In this document: positions 15,515 through 25,044 of the stretch, piece by piece | Layout of the letters: every line of letters starts with the position of its first letter | Position numbering within the stretch: position 1 is the first letter of the stretch | Source of the DNA: Streptomyces fagopyri | GTDB taxonomy: Bacteria > Actinomycetota > Actinomycetes > Streptomycetales > Streptomycetaceae | Length of the DNA: 64,000 nt | NCBI RefSeq assembly: GCF_009498275.1 | Contig: NZ_CP045643.1 | Location: 62,001 to 126,000, forward strand | Direction: 5' to 3' | Made by a program: the position numbers and the translations under genes | The notes under the pieces: generated by a model | The model's database searches: none | What the model saw: only the letters and a program-made list of their open reading frames with translations | Told to the model about the DNA's origin: nothing

Positions 15515-16471
15515 TCTTGCGCAAGCGCAGTCAGGAGTGCCACGGGGACTGTGCTGTCCGCGCACCCGGTCTGCCGACCTCGTGGTGGTCTTCGGCCCGT
15601 CGGTCGTTCCGACCTTCCGTGCCTGCTCCATGGCCGGTCCCAGCCTGCCTCACCCTCTCGGGCCCAGAGACCAGCGGTGCCGTACGGCAGTGCCGATGTC
15701 CGCGTAACGGAACGGCTGGTCAACAGGAGCATGCGCAACAGCAGCGCCCTCGGAATCCACCTCGGCGGATCCGCTTACGGCTACACACTGTTCAGCGCGA
15801 CAAACGACAGCAAGAAGTGCAAGAAATCACCTTTCGACCGAGGCTTGGAACTGGTGCAGGCTGCAGAGCGAGCCCGACAGCGCACGCGGCAACCTACGGG
15901 TCTTCTCGGTCAGGGAACTCACCCACCGTTCCAGCCCGGACGTCACCTGCCCGACGGTGATACCCAGCCCACCAGGAGTCTGCGCGGGCCCATCCCCCAG
16001 CACCCCCGGAACCCCTTCACCAGGTCGTCCAGGCGGTCGTTCGTCTCGCTGGAGCCGCTCAGTTCATGACCTCGCACTGTAACGAAGACGGCTACGTAGT
16101 CACGGGGTTCATAGGCTTCGACGGACGGGACGGGCGCTTCCGGGTGATCGCCAATGGCCTGGCCGAAAGGCGGCACGTGCTCCGCGATCCGGCGTCTTTC
16201 CTGACCTGGATACTTGAGGGGTCGGGATCTCAGCCGAAGTCTTCCGAGCCCTCCCTCCAACTCCCGGCAGGCACCGGTAGCTTGCCGGTGCACAGAACGG
16301 TGCGGAGGCGGGGAGACCCCGGGGCGAGCGTGGCTGACGCAGCACTAGATGTATCAACGGGTGGTGTGCTGTGATGCCTCTGCGCTTTTTGCATCGTTGT
16401 AACCAGAGGGGACGCACCCGCACGGGTGCTGTGGGGGCCCTTCACCGGTCACTCTGAGAACGGAGTCGCTC
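15515..16471. other. About 950 bp without a convincing gene
   Basis: Short open frames exist on both strands (for example + 16066-16374 and the overlapping minus frame 15943-16293), but neither has a ribosome site, recognised motif or consistent codon pattern. Around 15850-16020 the minus strand contains a modest protein-like stretch that may be a relic. The last 130 bases should hold the promoter of the GH31 gene; I could not fix a -35/-10 pair. Confidence 0.3.
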
Positions 16472-19400
16472 ATGAGGTCCCTTCAGAGGAGACGGCGGCC
16501 GAGATCCCTACGTCGGTGGACAGGGATCACCGCTGCTCTGGGCACGGCCGCCGTCGTCACCCTCTCCGGTACGTCGGCCGCGTCGGCCCAGGGCGCAACG
16601 GGCACGGCCGGCAGCCCCCGGCTGCGGATCCCGTCCGTCACCGCCGGGGACGCGCGCTTCGAGATACTCTCGCCGACGCTGATCCGCACCGAGTACGCGG
16701 GCGACGGCAAGTTCACCGACGCCCCGACCTTCAACGCCATCGGACGCGCCGGATTCACCCCTGCCTCCTACACGACGGACAGGTCCGACGGCTGGCTGAC
16801 CGTCCGGACCAGCGCAATGACCCTGCGCTATCGGCTCGGCTCGGGACAGTTCGACACCGGTAACCTCTCCGTCGCGACGACAGCGGGCAGCCTCCCGGTG
16901 ACCGCTAGTCCCTGGCAGCATCTCACCTGCAGGACCGGCGAGTTGTGCGAGGCGGAGAACCTCCGGCTCGACGGGGTCTCCGTCGCGACCGACCACACCG
17001 GCTACACCGGTACGGGCTTCGCCGCGGGATTCCAGAGCACCGGCGGCTCCATCACTTCTGACATCGATGTCAGCACCGCGGGGGACTACCAGTTCGGCCT
17101 GCGTTACGCCAACTCCCGCGGCGGCGACGGGCAGACGCAGACCCGCACGCTGTCCGTCACCGTTGACGGCGGTAGCCCGCAGCCGGTCAGCCTGCCGGCC
17201 ACCGCGGACTGGGACACCTGGAAGCTCACGACCGCCTCCCTGCGCCTCGAAGCCGGACATCACACGCTCGCCCTCACCCGGACCGCCACGGACTCCGGGA
17301 ACGTCAACGTCGACAGCGTCGCCGTCGTACGCCCCGGCGACCCGTACCCGCCCGTATCCAGCACGGCCGTGGCCGACTGCCGGTTCGCAGTGAGCTGTGA
17401 GGCGGAGGCCGCTCGTACCGGCGGCACCGCCGTCAGCGCCACCGACCACAAGGGGTACGCCGGCGGCGGTTTCGTCGCCGAGCTGAACCAGGGATCGACC
17501 CTGACCACCCACGTGGTGGGCGTCCCCGCAGACGGCAACTACACCCTGCACGTGCGCTATGCCAACGGCACCGGCGGCGACGGCGAGCACCGGACACGTA
17601 CCGCCACGGTCTCCGCGGGCGGCGCGAGCCGCACGCTGTCGCTTCCCGCCACCGCGGACTGGGACACGTGGGACAGCGCCTCCGTCCCCGTCACCCTGAA
17701 GGCCGGAGCCGGCGACATCACGCTCAGCTGCCCCGAGGCCACGAGCTGCCACGTGAACGCGGACACCCTCGCGGTCACCACGCCCACCGGCGCCGCCCCG
17801 CCCCCGCACATCGCCCTCGGCGGCTACCGCCGCGGGCTCGACGGCGTGACCGGTAACGGAGGACCCCTCGTCACCACACCGGGTCTGCTCAACCGCGACG
17901 GCTGGTACCTGCTCGACGACACGTCCTCGGCGCTCTACGACACCGGCACGCAGAAGGTGACCCCGCGTCCCGGACACAGCGGGGCCCCGTACCAGGACGG
18001 TTACCTCTTCGCGTACGGGCACGACTACAAGCAGGGCCTCGCCGACCTGTCCACGCTCACCGGGCCCCCCGCGCTCCTTCCCCAATGGGCCTACGGCGTC
18101 TGGTACTCGGAGTACATCGACCGCACCGCGACCGACTACCGGAACGCGATCTTGCCGGCGTTCCGCTCCGAGGGAGTCCCACTCGACGTACTGGTCACCG
18201 ACACGGACTTCAAGGCGGTCAATAGCTGGAGCGGCTGGGAGATGGATCCGGCGAAGTTCCCGGACCCCAAGGGCTTCTTCGACTGGTCCGCCACCGAGGG
18301 CCTGCACAACACACTCAACGTGCACCCCAGCATCCTCGCGTCCGACCCGCAGTTCGCCAAGGCGCAGGCCACGGCCAAGGGCAAGCTGACGAAGGGCGGT
18401 TGCGCCTCGGGCGCCGGCGACGACTGCTACACCTTCGACTTCGGCGACCCCGACCAGCTCAAGGCGTACATGGACCTGCATCGCACGATGGACGATCAGG
18501 GCAATGACTTCTGGTGGCTCGACTGGTGCTGCGACGCGGCCCGTTCGTCCCTGCCCGGTGTCACCCCGGACGCGTGGATCAACCAGCAGTACGCCACCGC
18601 CACCGCGCAGCGGATCGGGCGTGGGTTCGTCCTCTCCCGGGCCTACGGATCGCTCCAGGCAGGCGGCTACAGCGGTCAGCAGGGGCTGCCCACCGGACCG
18701 TGGGCGGACAAGCGCACGACGGTCCACTTCACCGGCGACACGTCGTCCACCTGGGGCACGCTGAAGCTCGAAGTCGGCTACACACCGGGGGAGTCGGCGG
18801 CGACCGGCATGGCGGCCATCACCCACGACATCGGCGGCCACAACGACACCACCGGCCTGACTGGCTCGGAGACCTACACGTCGGACGGCAGGACCTACAC
18901 CACGCACAAGCTCCCCGACGACCTCTACGCCCGCTGGGTCCAGCTGGGCACCTTCCAGCCGATCGACCGCCTGCACAGCAACCACAGCGACCGGCTGCCC
19001 TGGCAGTACGGCACGGCGGCCCGGAAGTCGGCGGACAAGTTCCTCAACCTGCGTGAGGCGCTGGTCCCGTACACGTACACACTGGCCGAGGAGGCGAACA
19101 GCACGGGCCTGCCGATCGTCCGCCCCATGTACCTGGAGTACCCGGACGAGGCGAAGGCGTACACGACCGCCGACAGCGAGTACCTCTACGGCTCCGACGT
19201 CCTGGTCGCTCCCGTCACCACCGGCGGTACTTCGGCCACCACCTCGGTGTGGTTCCCGCCGGGCCAGTGGACGGACTACTTCACCGGCAAGACCTACACC
19301 GGCGGTACGACCCAGGACGTCACGACCGGTCTCGACTCGATGCCCGTCTTCGTCAAGGCCGGCGGCATCCTGCCCACACGGACGCACGACGTGGCCGCGG

Positions 19401-19768
19401 ACGATCTCAGCCCTCTGACCGACGTCACCCTCACCGTCGCTGCCGGGGCCTCCGGCTCCACCAGCCTCTACGAGGACGACGGCAAGGCCGTCGGCAGAGC
19501 CCGCAGTGCCACCACCGCCATCCGTTACAAGGAGTCCGGCGGCGTCCGCACCCTGTCCATCGGCGGGGCCAAGGGAACGTTCCACGGCCAGCCCCGACAG
19601 CGCACCTGGACCGTGTCGGTCCGCGGGACGAAGGCACCGACCCGCGTCACAGCCGCCGGCACCACCCTGTCCGCCCACGCCTACACCTGGGATGCCGCCA
19701 CGGACACACTGACGATCACCCTTCCCCACCACTCCGTCCACACCCCACTGACAGTCACCTTCCGCTAA
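16472..19768 (+). CDS. Secreted glycoside hydrolase family 31 enzyme with two CBM modules
   Basis: A 1,098-residue exported alpha-glucosidase/alpha-xylosidase-type enzyme. A long basic signal peptide (RRWTG within the n-region, possibly Tat-dependent, cleavage near ASA-QG) is followed by a GH31 N-terminal beta-sandwich. Two CBM6/35-like modules follow at about residues 155-289 and 303-437; both contain the sequence SLPATADWDTW, so they arose by duplication. The (beta/alpha)8 domain begins near PQWAYGVWYSEYIDR. The nucleophile is Asp684 in FWWLDWCC and the acid/base Asp756 in FTGDTSSTW. Beta-sandwich domains close the protein. It should release glucose or xylose from alpha-linked oligosaccharides outside the cell. 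GGAG precedes the ATG. No transporter or regulator is adjacent, so it appears monocistronic. Confidence 0.92.
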   Translation: MRSLQRRRRPRSLRRWTGITAALGTAAVVTLSGTSAASAQGATGTAGSPRLRIPSVTAGDARFEILSPTLIRTEYAGDGKFTDAPTFNAIGRAGFTPASYTTDRSDGWLTVRTSAMTLRYRLGSGQFDTGNLSVATTAGSLPVTASPWQHLTCRTGELCEAENLRLDGVSVATDHTGYTGTGFAAGFQSTGGSITSDIDVSTAGDYQFGLRYANSRGGDGQTQTRTLSVTVDGGSPQPVSLPATADWDTWKLTTASLRLEAGHHTLALTRTATDSGNVNVDSVAVVRPGDPYPPVSSTAVADCRFAVSCEAEAARTGGTAVSATDHKGYAGGGFVAELNQGSTLTTHVVGVPADGNYTLHVRYANGTGGDGEHRTRTATVSAGGASRTLSLPATADWDTWDSASVPVTLKAGAGDITLSCPEATSCHVNADTLAVTTPTGAAPPPHIALGGYRRGLDGVTGNGGPLVTTPGLLNRDGWYLLDDTSSALYDTGTQKVTPRPGHSGAPYQDGYLFAYGHDYKQGLADLSTLTGPPALLPQWAYGVWYSEYIDRTATDYRNAILPAFRSEGVPLDVLVTDTDFKAVNSWSGWEMDPAKFPDPKGFFDWSATEGLHNTLNVHPSILASDPQFAKAQATAKGKLTKGGCASGAGDDCYTFDFGDPDQLKAYMDLHRTMDDQGNDFWWLDWCCDAARSSLPGVTPDAWINQQYATATAQRIGRGFVLSRAYGSLQAGGYSGQQGLPTGPWADKRTTVHFTGDTSSTWGTLKLEVGYTPGESAATGMAAITHDIGGHNDTTGLTGSETYTSDGRTYTTHKLPDDLYARWVQLGTFQPIDRLHSNHSDRLPWQYGTAARKSADKFLNLREALVPYTYTLAEEANSTGLPIVRPMYLEYPDEAKAYTTADSEYLYGSDVLVAPVTTGGTSATTSVWFPPGQWTDYFTGKTYTGGTTQDVTTGLDSMPVFVKAGGILPTRTHDVAADDLSPLTDVTLTVAAGASGSTSLYEDDGKAVGRARSATTAIRYKESGGVRTLSIGGAKGTFHGQPRQRTWTVSVRGTKAPTRVTAAGTTLSAHAYTWDAATDTLTITLPHHSVHTPLTVTFR

Positions 19769-20145
19769 GCCTGTTCCTTACGGTCTGACCTCGAACGAGG
19801 TGCCGAACGTGCTCGCTCGTACGAGGATTCCGGGGACGTGAACACGGCCTTCGTTCTGATCCTGTGCTCCGACGAAAGAGGCACTTGACCAGTACGAAGG
19901 CCGTGCGGGAATGAATCTGCCGCATCACGACGTCCGGCGGTCCATCGCATGATCGTCCGCCGGGTACAGGCCGCGCTCATCCGGATCGTTGAACCACCGG
20001 TGATAAACACTGTGCGGTCGTCGCGCATGGGAGTACGTCCACCCGCCCGCGCCATCGTCGAGGCGGTCCACCGAGGCCCTTCCGTTTCGGCGGTGGAATC
20101 GTTTTGACGTCGCGGAGGATTCAGGTGCCCGCCGGGCGCGTGAGG
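19769..20145. other. Convergent intergenic region after the GH31 gene
   Basis: About 375 bases between two converging genes. It holds the inverted repeat at 19843-19905. A minus-strand open frame through about 20100-19900 (ending WFNDPDERGLYPADDHAMDRRTS) looks somewhat protein-like but lacks a start and overlaps the end of the lipoprotein gene. It is at best a relic. Confidence 0.3.
19843..19905. repeat. 12-bp perfect inverted repeat with a 39-bp centre
   Basis: CACGGCCTTCGT at 19843-19854 and its exact complement ACGAAGGCCGTG at 19894-19905 lie between the convergent GH31 and lipoprotein genes. This could be a bidirectional terminator stem or ends of a decayed element; the 39-base centre is long for a simple terminator. 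Confidence 0.5.
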
Positions 20146-21081
20146 TCAGTGCTGTGCAGCAAAGACGTTTTCGATCTCCTTGAGTACGAGGTCGGGACGG
20201 TCTGTCGGCACCTCGTGGGAAGTCCCCTTGGCGGTGACAAGTGATCGGTTGGACGCTGCGTGGGCAAACGAAGCAGCGGCCTCACGCCATCGCCGAGCGT
20301 CCTCGGGTGATCCTTCGAACGGAGTCTTCTCCGAGATCATGACCCTTGCCGGCACCGAGTCCGGCCACACCACCTTGTGAAACGCCCTGTGCGCCGCGGC
20401 GAAGCCCTCTGACGTGGAGATGAGCTGCCGGTTCGCCGGCTTCTCGGGGTTCTGCCTGGCCGCGTCAACCTCCGGCTGGACCGCGGCCACGAGGCGGGGG
20501 ATCTCCTCGTCCGTGAAGAACGGTGGGAGATTGGCGTCGACCAGGAGCGCGCCGGAGAGCATCTCTGGGTTGTCCTGTGCCATGTAGTTTGCAATCTCTC
20601 CGGCCTGGGAGTGGGACACCAGGGTCACGCCCCTGGTGACGCCCAGTTGCTCAAGCCCCGCCTTGAGGTCGCTGACAGCACTCTCGACTTTCCATGGGCC
20701 GGGCACTACGTCACTCTTGCCGAGACCGGCTCGGTCGTAGGTGATGACGGTAGCGCCAGTGGCGGCATGCAGCTTGGGGACGATCTCATTCCATTGCGAC
20801 GAATACTCGCCGCCGCCCGAGTCCAGGACGATGGTTGAGCTGCTGCCCTCAGTAACGTAAAAGGCCAGACGATGGCCTCCATTCTCGATCATGTGCAGCT
20901 TCGATTTGGCAGCGTGGCCGGTCTCCGGCAACACGGAGGCGGTGGCATTCTGTGGGGTCGGCTGCTGGGCGGCTGAGTCATCGTCGTTGCAGGCCGCGAC
21001 GGTGCCGATACCCACGACCACTAGCGCGAGGGCAGACAGTGCCCGGTCAACAGACCGTCGGTTGGGCGAGGTGGGGGACAT
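20146..21081 (-). CDS. Lipoprotein alpha/beta hydrolase
   Basis: A 311-residue predicted lipoprotein. The signal ends in a lipobox-like GTVAAC with Cys at about residue 31, followed by an acidic linker (NDDDSAAQQP). The rest is an alpha/beta-hydrolase fold: the oxyanion strand IVLDSGGGEYSSQW, the segment VITYDRAGLGKSD, a nucleophile elbow HSQAGE in which the usual GxSxG is S-H-S-Q-A, a strand ending LLVDANLPPFF, and a late His in KGTSHEVPTDRPDL. It is probably an esterase or epoxide-hydrolase-like enzyme tethered to the outer face of the membrane. Altered elbow residues make the exact reaction uncertain. Start ATG at 21081. Confidence 0.82.
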   Translation of the reverse strand: MSPTSPNRRSVDRALSALALVVVGIGTVAACNDDDSAAQQPTPQNATASVLPETGHAAKSKLHMIENGGHRLAFYVTEGSSSTIVLDSGGGEYSSQWNEIVPKLHAATGATVITYDRAGLGKSDVVPGPWKVESAVSDLKAGLEQLGVTRGVTLVSHSQAGEIANYMAQDNPEMLSGALLVDANLPPFFTDEEIPRLVAAVQPEVDAARQNPEKPANRQLISTSEGFAAAHRAFHKVVWPDSVPARVMISEKTPFEGSPEDARRWREAAASFAHAASNRSLVTAKGTSHEVPTDRPDLVLKEIENVFAAQH

Positions 21082-21171
21082 TACTGATCCTTTGAACTAG
21101 GGCTGCTGTGGAATCTGTGATGCCCATCCTTTGCTGAATCGGGTCATCGCAGAATCCGGCTAGCGCGCATG

Positions 21172-21495
21172 TCAGTGGTCCAGCTGAATCGCATGAGCAT
21201 GGTGGAGACAACCCCCGCAAGCGATCACCGGTCGCTGCACTCGTGAGCGCCTCTTGGTCATCGGTGAGGTCTCCAACACGTCGCCACAACTCACGGTCTG
21301 TACCCCGCCTGGGCCGGGCAAGCAGGTGCTCAACACCATCAGGACTGGTCCCTCGACACGCTCCGCGATCGTCCGACAGCTTTCGCGTGTCAGATCCGAC
21401 AGCGACCCCAGCACCAAGTCCCCCACACGATGGCGGAGTTCGACCCGCGCAGAGCGGCCGCGTGCTATCCGCGCCATCAACGACTCGAATGCCAC
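21172..21495 (-). CDS. Hypothetical protein, downstream of the MMPL-linked gene
   Basis: A 107-codon ORF beginning MAFESLMARIARGRSARVEL with reasonable amino-acid composition. It has weaker GC3 bias than its neighbours and a C-terminus rich in His/Cys (CGGCLHHAHAIQLDH). It follows the frameshifted gene at 21584 by about 90 bases on the same strand and could be the last gene of that transcript. No domain is recognised; another frame overlaps it, so it may be spurious. Confidence 0.35.
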   Translation of the reverse strand: MAFESLMARIARGRSARVELRHRVGDLVLGSLSDLTRESCRTIAERVEGPVLMVLSTCLPGPGGVQTVSCGDVLETSPMTKRRSRVQRPVIACGGCLHHAHAIQLDH

Positions 21496-21583
21496 GAGCC
21501 AGCGGCCAAAATCTGCGCTGCGGGCCGCAGCCGTCCTTCATTTGTCGAAGCAACTGGCGAGGGAACGGCGTCCGTCCCCGCTT

Positions 21584-22020
21584 TCACGCCGTCCAGCAGT
21601 ACAGGCGGCGATCCCGCTCCCGGAGGCCCTGAGCAAGCCGGGACAGGCCGCTCAGGAGCTGAGTCGCGATCTCCTGGTCAAACACTTCGCCCTCCGCCAT
21701 CCGCTCCAGAGCCCACAGCCGACCGACTTCTACCAGCCGGGGCTGGCCGGCAGCGGCAAGCGCATCCTGAAGAGCTTCAGAGACGGCGAGGACCATGGGG
21801 CCCTCGCCATCATCTGGATCCGCGGCAACTCCGGGCTCATCAGCAGCAACGACCTCGTCAAAACTCCGACCGGTGAAGATGCACTCCCACTCGATCAGCG
21901 CCTCTTCACCATCGAAGTTGCGGTACGACAAAGACTCGAAAGACCCGTTTGGTCCGCCAACCACGACCGCGGCGGCACCTAGTGAGTCGGCGCCACGAAG
22001 AACTTGACGATGATGCTCAC
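21584..22020 (-). pseudogene. Frameshifted small protein gene coupled to the MMPL gene
   Basis: The GTG at 22018-22020 overlaps the MMPL stop (GTGA) and starts a 13-codon peptide, MSIIVKFFVAPTH, that ends at TAG (21979-21981). The neighbouring frame then carries convincing protein to 21584: AAAVVVGGPNGSFESLSYRN, ALIEWECIFTGRSFDEVV, GEGPMVLAVSEALQDALAAA, RLWALERMAEGEVFDQE. From memory, Streptomyces homologues begin like the 13-residue peptide and continue directly into this body. I therefore read one gene of about 145 codons broken by a small indel near 21975-21985. The function of the family is unknown. Confidence 0.6.
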
Positions 22021-24659
22021 CGGGGCATGGTGCCTGCCCGGCCGGCCCTGGTCCACTCGGCTGAGGTTTCAGCTTCACACAGAGCGAGCCGGGCATTCGC
22101 GCTCCGGACCTGGCAGGGCAGGGTCACGCCATCGACCAGCCAGCCCAGCCCGCAGATACCGAGGGTGAACAGATACAAGAGCCCCCAATTCTTCCTGCCG
22201 AGATAAAGGTGGTGGATGCCGAAGACGCCGAGGAAGAACCACCAGACGTACGCCGCGAGGACCGACTTCGGTGTGCGCAGTGTGCTGGTCTGCGGTGGCT
22301 GCGGGCCCGACAGAGCGGCCCGATGCTGCATCGCCGGCTCGGGCTGCGCAGACGCCACCGCGGGCCGAACCGCGGTCGTCGCCAGGTCGCGATGGCGGGC
22401 CGCCGTCCACTCTGCCGCAGCAGGTCCACCAGGGACGGGTGAGGTGGACATCGAGCCAGCCCGGACGGGCCGGCGAGAGGGCGAGCCCTCGATGGATACC
22501 CTGGGCAGGATCCGCTCGAGCCAGGCGGGGAGCCACCAGTTCGCTCGTCCCAGAAGGTGCATGAGCGCCGGAACGAGCACGGTGCGCAAGATGAACGCGT
22601 CGATGGTCACAGCTGCGGCCAGTCCGACGCCGTATTCAGCGATGACACGCTGGCCGCCGAAAACGAAGGCGGTGAAGACACAGATCATGATCAGGGCGGC
22701 TGCGTTGATCAGGCGCCCGGTCTCAGCCTGGCCGATGCGAATGGCACGGTGGCTGTCCCGAGTGTGCTCCCACTCCTCGTGGATGCGGCTGACGAGGAAG
22801 ACCTGGTAATCCATAGACAGACCGAACAGGATAGCGAGCATGATCACCGGAAGCTCGGCCGCCACCGGCCCGGCCTTCCCGAGGCCCAGCAGTTCGCAAC
22901 CCCATCCCCACTGGAATACGGCGACCACCACTCCGAACGATCCGGCCGAGGCAAGCAGATTCATCACAGCGGCGGTCAGCGGCACGACGATACTGCGGAA
23001 GGCGACCATCAGCAGCAGGCAGCCGAGTGCGACGATCACTCCGAGGAACAGTGGCAGCTTGCTTGCCAGCACGTCGGCGAGGTCGGCGGAAGCCGCTGTC
23101 CTGCCACCGACATGGACCGTCAGGCTGCTCCCCTGTTCCGCAGCAGGGACGACATCCTTGCGCAGGTGACTGATCAGGGTGCTGGTGGCTTTGTCCTGTG
23201 GTGCGCTGGTCGGCACCACGTCGATGATGGACAGTCCTTTCGCAGCGGTGACCGGTCGCGCCGTGGCCGAGGCAACTCCGCGGGTGCTGCGGACGGTCGC
23301 GACCAGCTTCTCCAGGGCCGACGCGTCGCTGGGCGCGGCCTGCTGCGCGACCAGCACCAGGGGGCCGTTCGAGCCTGCCCCGAATCCCTGCGCGAGCAGG
23401 TCGTAGGCGGCTCTGGTGGTGGTGCCCTTCGGGTCGTTTCCGGCGTCCAGCGTCCCCAGGCGCATCGACAGTGTGGGCAGCGAGAGGACCGTGACGGCGA
23501 GAAGCGCTACTACGGTGAATAGTGTTTTGTGGCGCTCGACCCGCACGGCCCAGCGGCCCTTGGACATACGTTTTCCCTGTCCGTGGTTGTTCAGGGTCGG
23601 GTGCGCGGTGCCCGGTTCCCGGTTGGCCATGGCTCGCCGCTGCCGCCGGCTGAGGAGCTTGTTCCCGAAGATGCCAAGCAGTGCCGGCAGCAGGGTCACT
23701 GCCGCGATCACGGTGAACAGGACGGCCGTCGCAGCGCTGATTCCCATCGAGGAAGCGGGACCGATTCGCAGGACAAGCAGGCCGAGGAGAGCGGTGACGA
23801 CGGTAAGGCCGGCGAAGAGAACTGCCCGGCCTGAGGTGTCCAGTGCGCGTACCGCAGCCGGCTCTGGCGCCAGACCACTCTGCAGGCCAGTCCGGTAGCG
23901 GGTGACGATGAACAGGGCGTAGTCGATTCCGACTCCGAGCCCGATGAGGGCAGCGACCGTCGGATCGTCGCTCCCTACCGTGATCACGTGCGAGGCGAGG
24001 CCGACGGTGATCAGTCCTGCACCGAGCGCAGCGACTGCGACGAGGAGGGGCAAGGCCATGCCGAGCAGGGAACCGAAGGCGACGAAGAGGATGATGCCCG
24101 CTGCGACCAGCCCGATCGCCTCGGTGCTCTTCGCCTTCCCCTGGGCCACAATGCCGATCGCCTCGCCACCGAGCTCCACCTGAAGGGTTTTGTCACGGGC
24201 GGCCTGAGCGGTATCGATGACCCGGGTGACAGCGGCAACCGGTATCCGGTCGGCCCGCGAGTCGAACGTCACCGTCGCATAGGAAGTTTTTCCGTCTTCG
24301 CTTACCTGAGCCTCTCCTGCAGGACCGTACATGCTGGTCACCGACGCGACCGCAGGCAGTTTCGCCACTCGATGCAGCATCGGGATCACCCTGCTCCGCA
24401 CGGCGGCGTCGCGGATCGACCCGTCGCCACGCACGTGCACCACGATCTGGTCGCTGTCTCCGGACTGCTTGGGCTCAGTCGCCTCGAGTCGTGCCTGCGC
24501 CTTCGACGACTCGGCCCCCGGCAAGCTGAGCGCGTCAGAGTAGGCAGCGCTGTGCGACGCGTACGGCACCGCGAGCGCGACCAGTACGGCGGCCCACATC
24601 CCGATGACGAGGAAGCGGTGCCGGAAGCACCATGTGGCTAGTGCGGACATGCTGAACAA
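22017..24659 (-). CDS. MMPL/RND-family membrane transporter with C-terminal TM2 domain
   Basis: An 880-residue inner-membrane protein. It has two repeats of the MMPL/SSD-like six-helix bundle: helix 1 LATWCFRHRFLVIGMWAAVL, periplasmic loop, then the GSLLGMALPLLVAVAALG block with ALIGLGVGIDYALFIVTRYR, and in the second half the matching ILFGLSMDYQVFLVSRIHEE. These Asp-Tyr pairs in GIDYALF and SMDYQVF are the usual proton-relay positions. After a linker of about 70 residues rich in Ala/Pro, a TM2 domain follows (YVWWFFLGVFGIHHLYLGR, then GICGLGWLVDGVTLP). Family members export lipids or hydrophobic metabolites. The divergent sensor kinase and response regulator at 25045-27011 are the likely regulators. 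Confidence 0.9.
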   Translation of the reverse strand: MFSMSALATWCFRHRFLVIGMWAAVLVALAVPYASHSAAYSDALSLPGAESSKAQARLEATEPKQSGDSDQIVVHVRGDGSIRDAAVRSRVIPMLHRVAKLPAVASVTSMYGPAGEAQVSEDGKTSYATVTFDSRADRIPVAAVTRVIDTAQAARDKTLQVELGGEAIGIVAQGKAKSTEAIGLVAAGIILFVAFGSLLGMALPLLVAVAALGAGLITVGLASHVITVGSDDPTVAALIGLGVGIDYALFIVTRYRTGLQSGLAPEPAAVRALDTSGRAVLFAGLTVVTALLGLLVLRIGPASSMGISAATAVLFTVIAAVTLLPALLGIFGNKLLSRRQRRAMANREPGTAHPTLNNHGQGKRMSKGRWAVRVERHKTLFTVVALLAVTVLSLPTLSMRLGTLDAGNDPKGTTTRAAYDLLAQGFGAGSNGPLVLVAQQAAPSDASALEKLVATVRSTRGVASATARPVTAAKGLSIIDVVPTSAPQDKATSTLISHLRKDVVPAAEQGSSLTVHVGGRTAASADLADVLASKLPLFLGVIVALGCLLLMVAFRSIVVPLTAAVMNLLASAGSFGVVVAVFQWGWGCELLGLGKAGPVAAELPVIMLAILFGLSMDYQVFLVSRIHEEWEHTRDSHRAIRIGQAETGRLINAAALIMICVFTAFVFGGQRVIAEYGVGLAAAVTIDAFILRTVLVPALMHLLGRANWWLPAWLERILPRVSIEGSPSRRPVRAGSMSTSPVPGGPAAAEWTAARHRDLATTAVRPAVASAQPEPAMQHRAALSGPQPPQTSTLRTPKSVLAAYVWWFFLGVFGIHHLYLGRKNWGLLYLFTLGICGLGWLVDGVTLPCQVRSANARLALCEAETSAEWTRAGRAGTMPR

Positions 24660-25044
24660 CTTTCTTTTCAGGGCGGAGAGTCAAAAAAGAGGGCGGACGG
24701 CACACTTGCCGGCGTGCCAGAGTCCATCCGCCAGGCCTCCCTGCCTTGCGCACCGCGAGTAAAGAGTGTTCCGGGCCATGACGGTGGACTCCTGCACGTA
24801 GATCCTGGAGCTGCGGCGGATCCCGAGGCGGCACTCACGTGGGGCTGCCGCACCAGGCGTTTCCAACCGGTCCAGCCTCCCGGAGCCGCGAGCGAAGGAC
24901 ACGGGGGCTGGAGCCATGTGATGGTGGAGGAATCCCCACTGCGTCAACACGGGCGAGCCGGTCATCATCGACCTCTGACGGGAGATCGCGCCTGGCGTCG
25001 GTCAGCCCGCTGATCGACGCGGCGATGCATGATGATGGAGCGTG
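24660..25044. other. Divergent promoter region between MMPL and sensor kinase genes
   Basis: About 385 bases. It must hold the promoters for both directions. Minus-strand ORFs through 24681-24968 lack ribosome sites and recognised motifs. I see no clear direct or inverted repeat that could be named as the response-regulator site. Confidence 0.35.

Noticed and set aside
16066..16374. 102-codon plus-strand ORF before the GH31 gene
   Set aside because: The first 45 residues look possible, but there is no ribosome site, the C-terminus is low-complexity, and an equally plausible minus-strand frame overlaps it.
16508..19741. 1,077-codon minus-strand open frame antisense to the GH31 gene
   Set aside because: It is a GC-skew shadow: composition is Gly/Arg/Val-rich without motifs, while the plus strand has clear GH31 and CBM signatures and a signal peptide.
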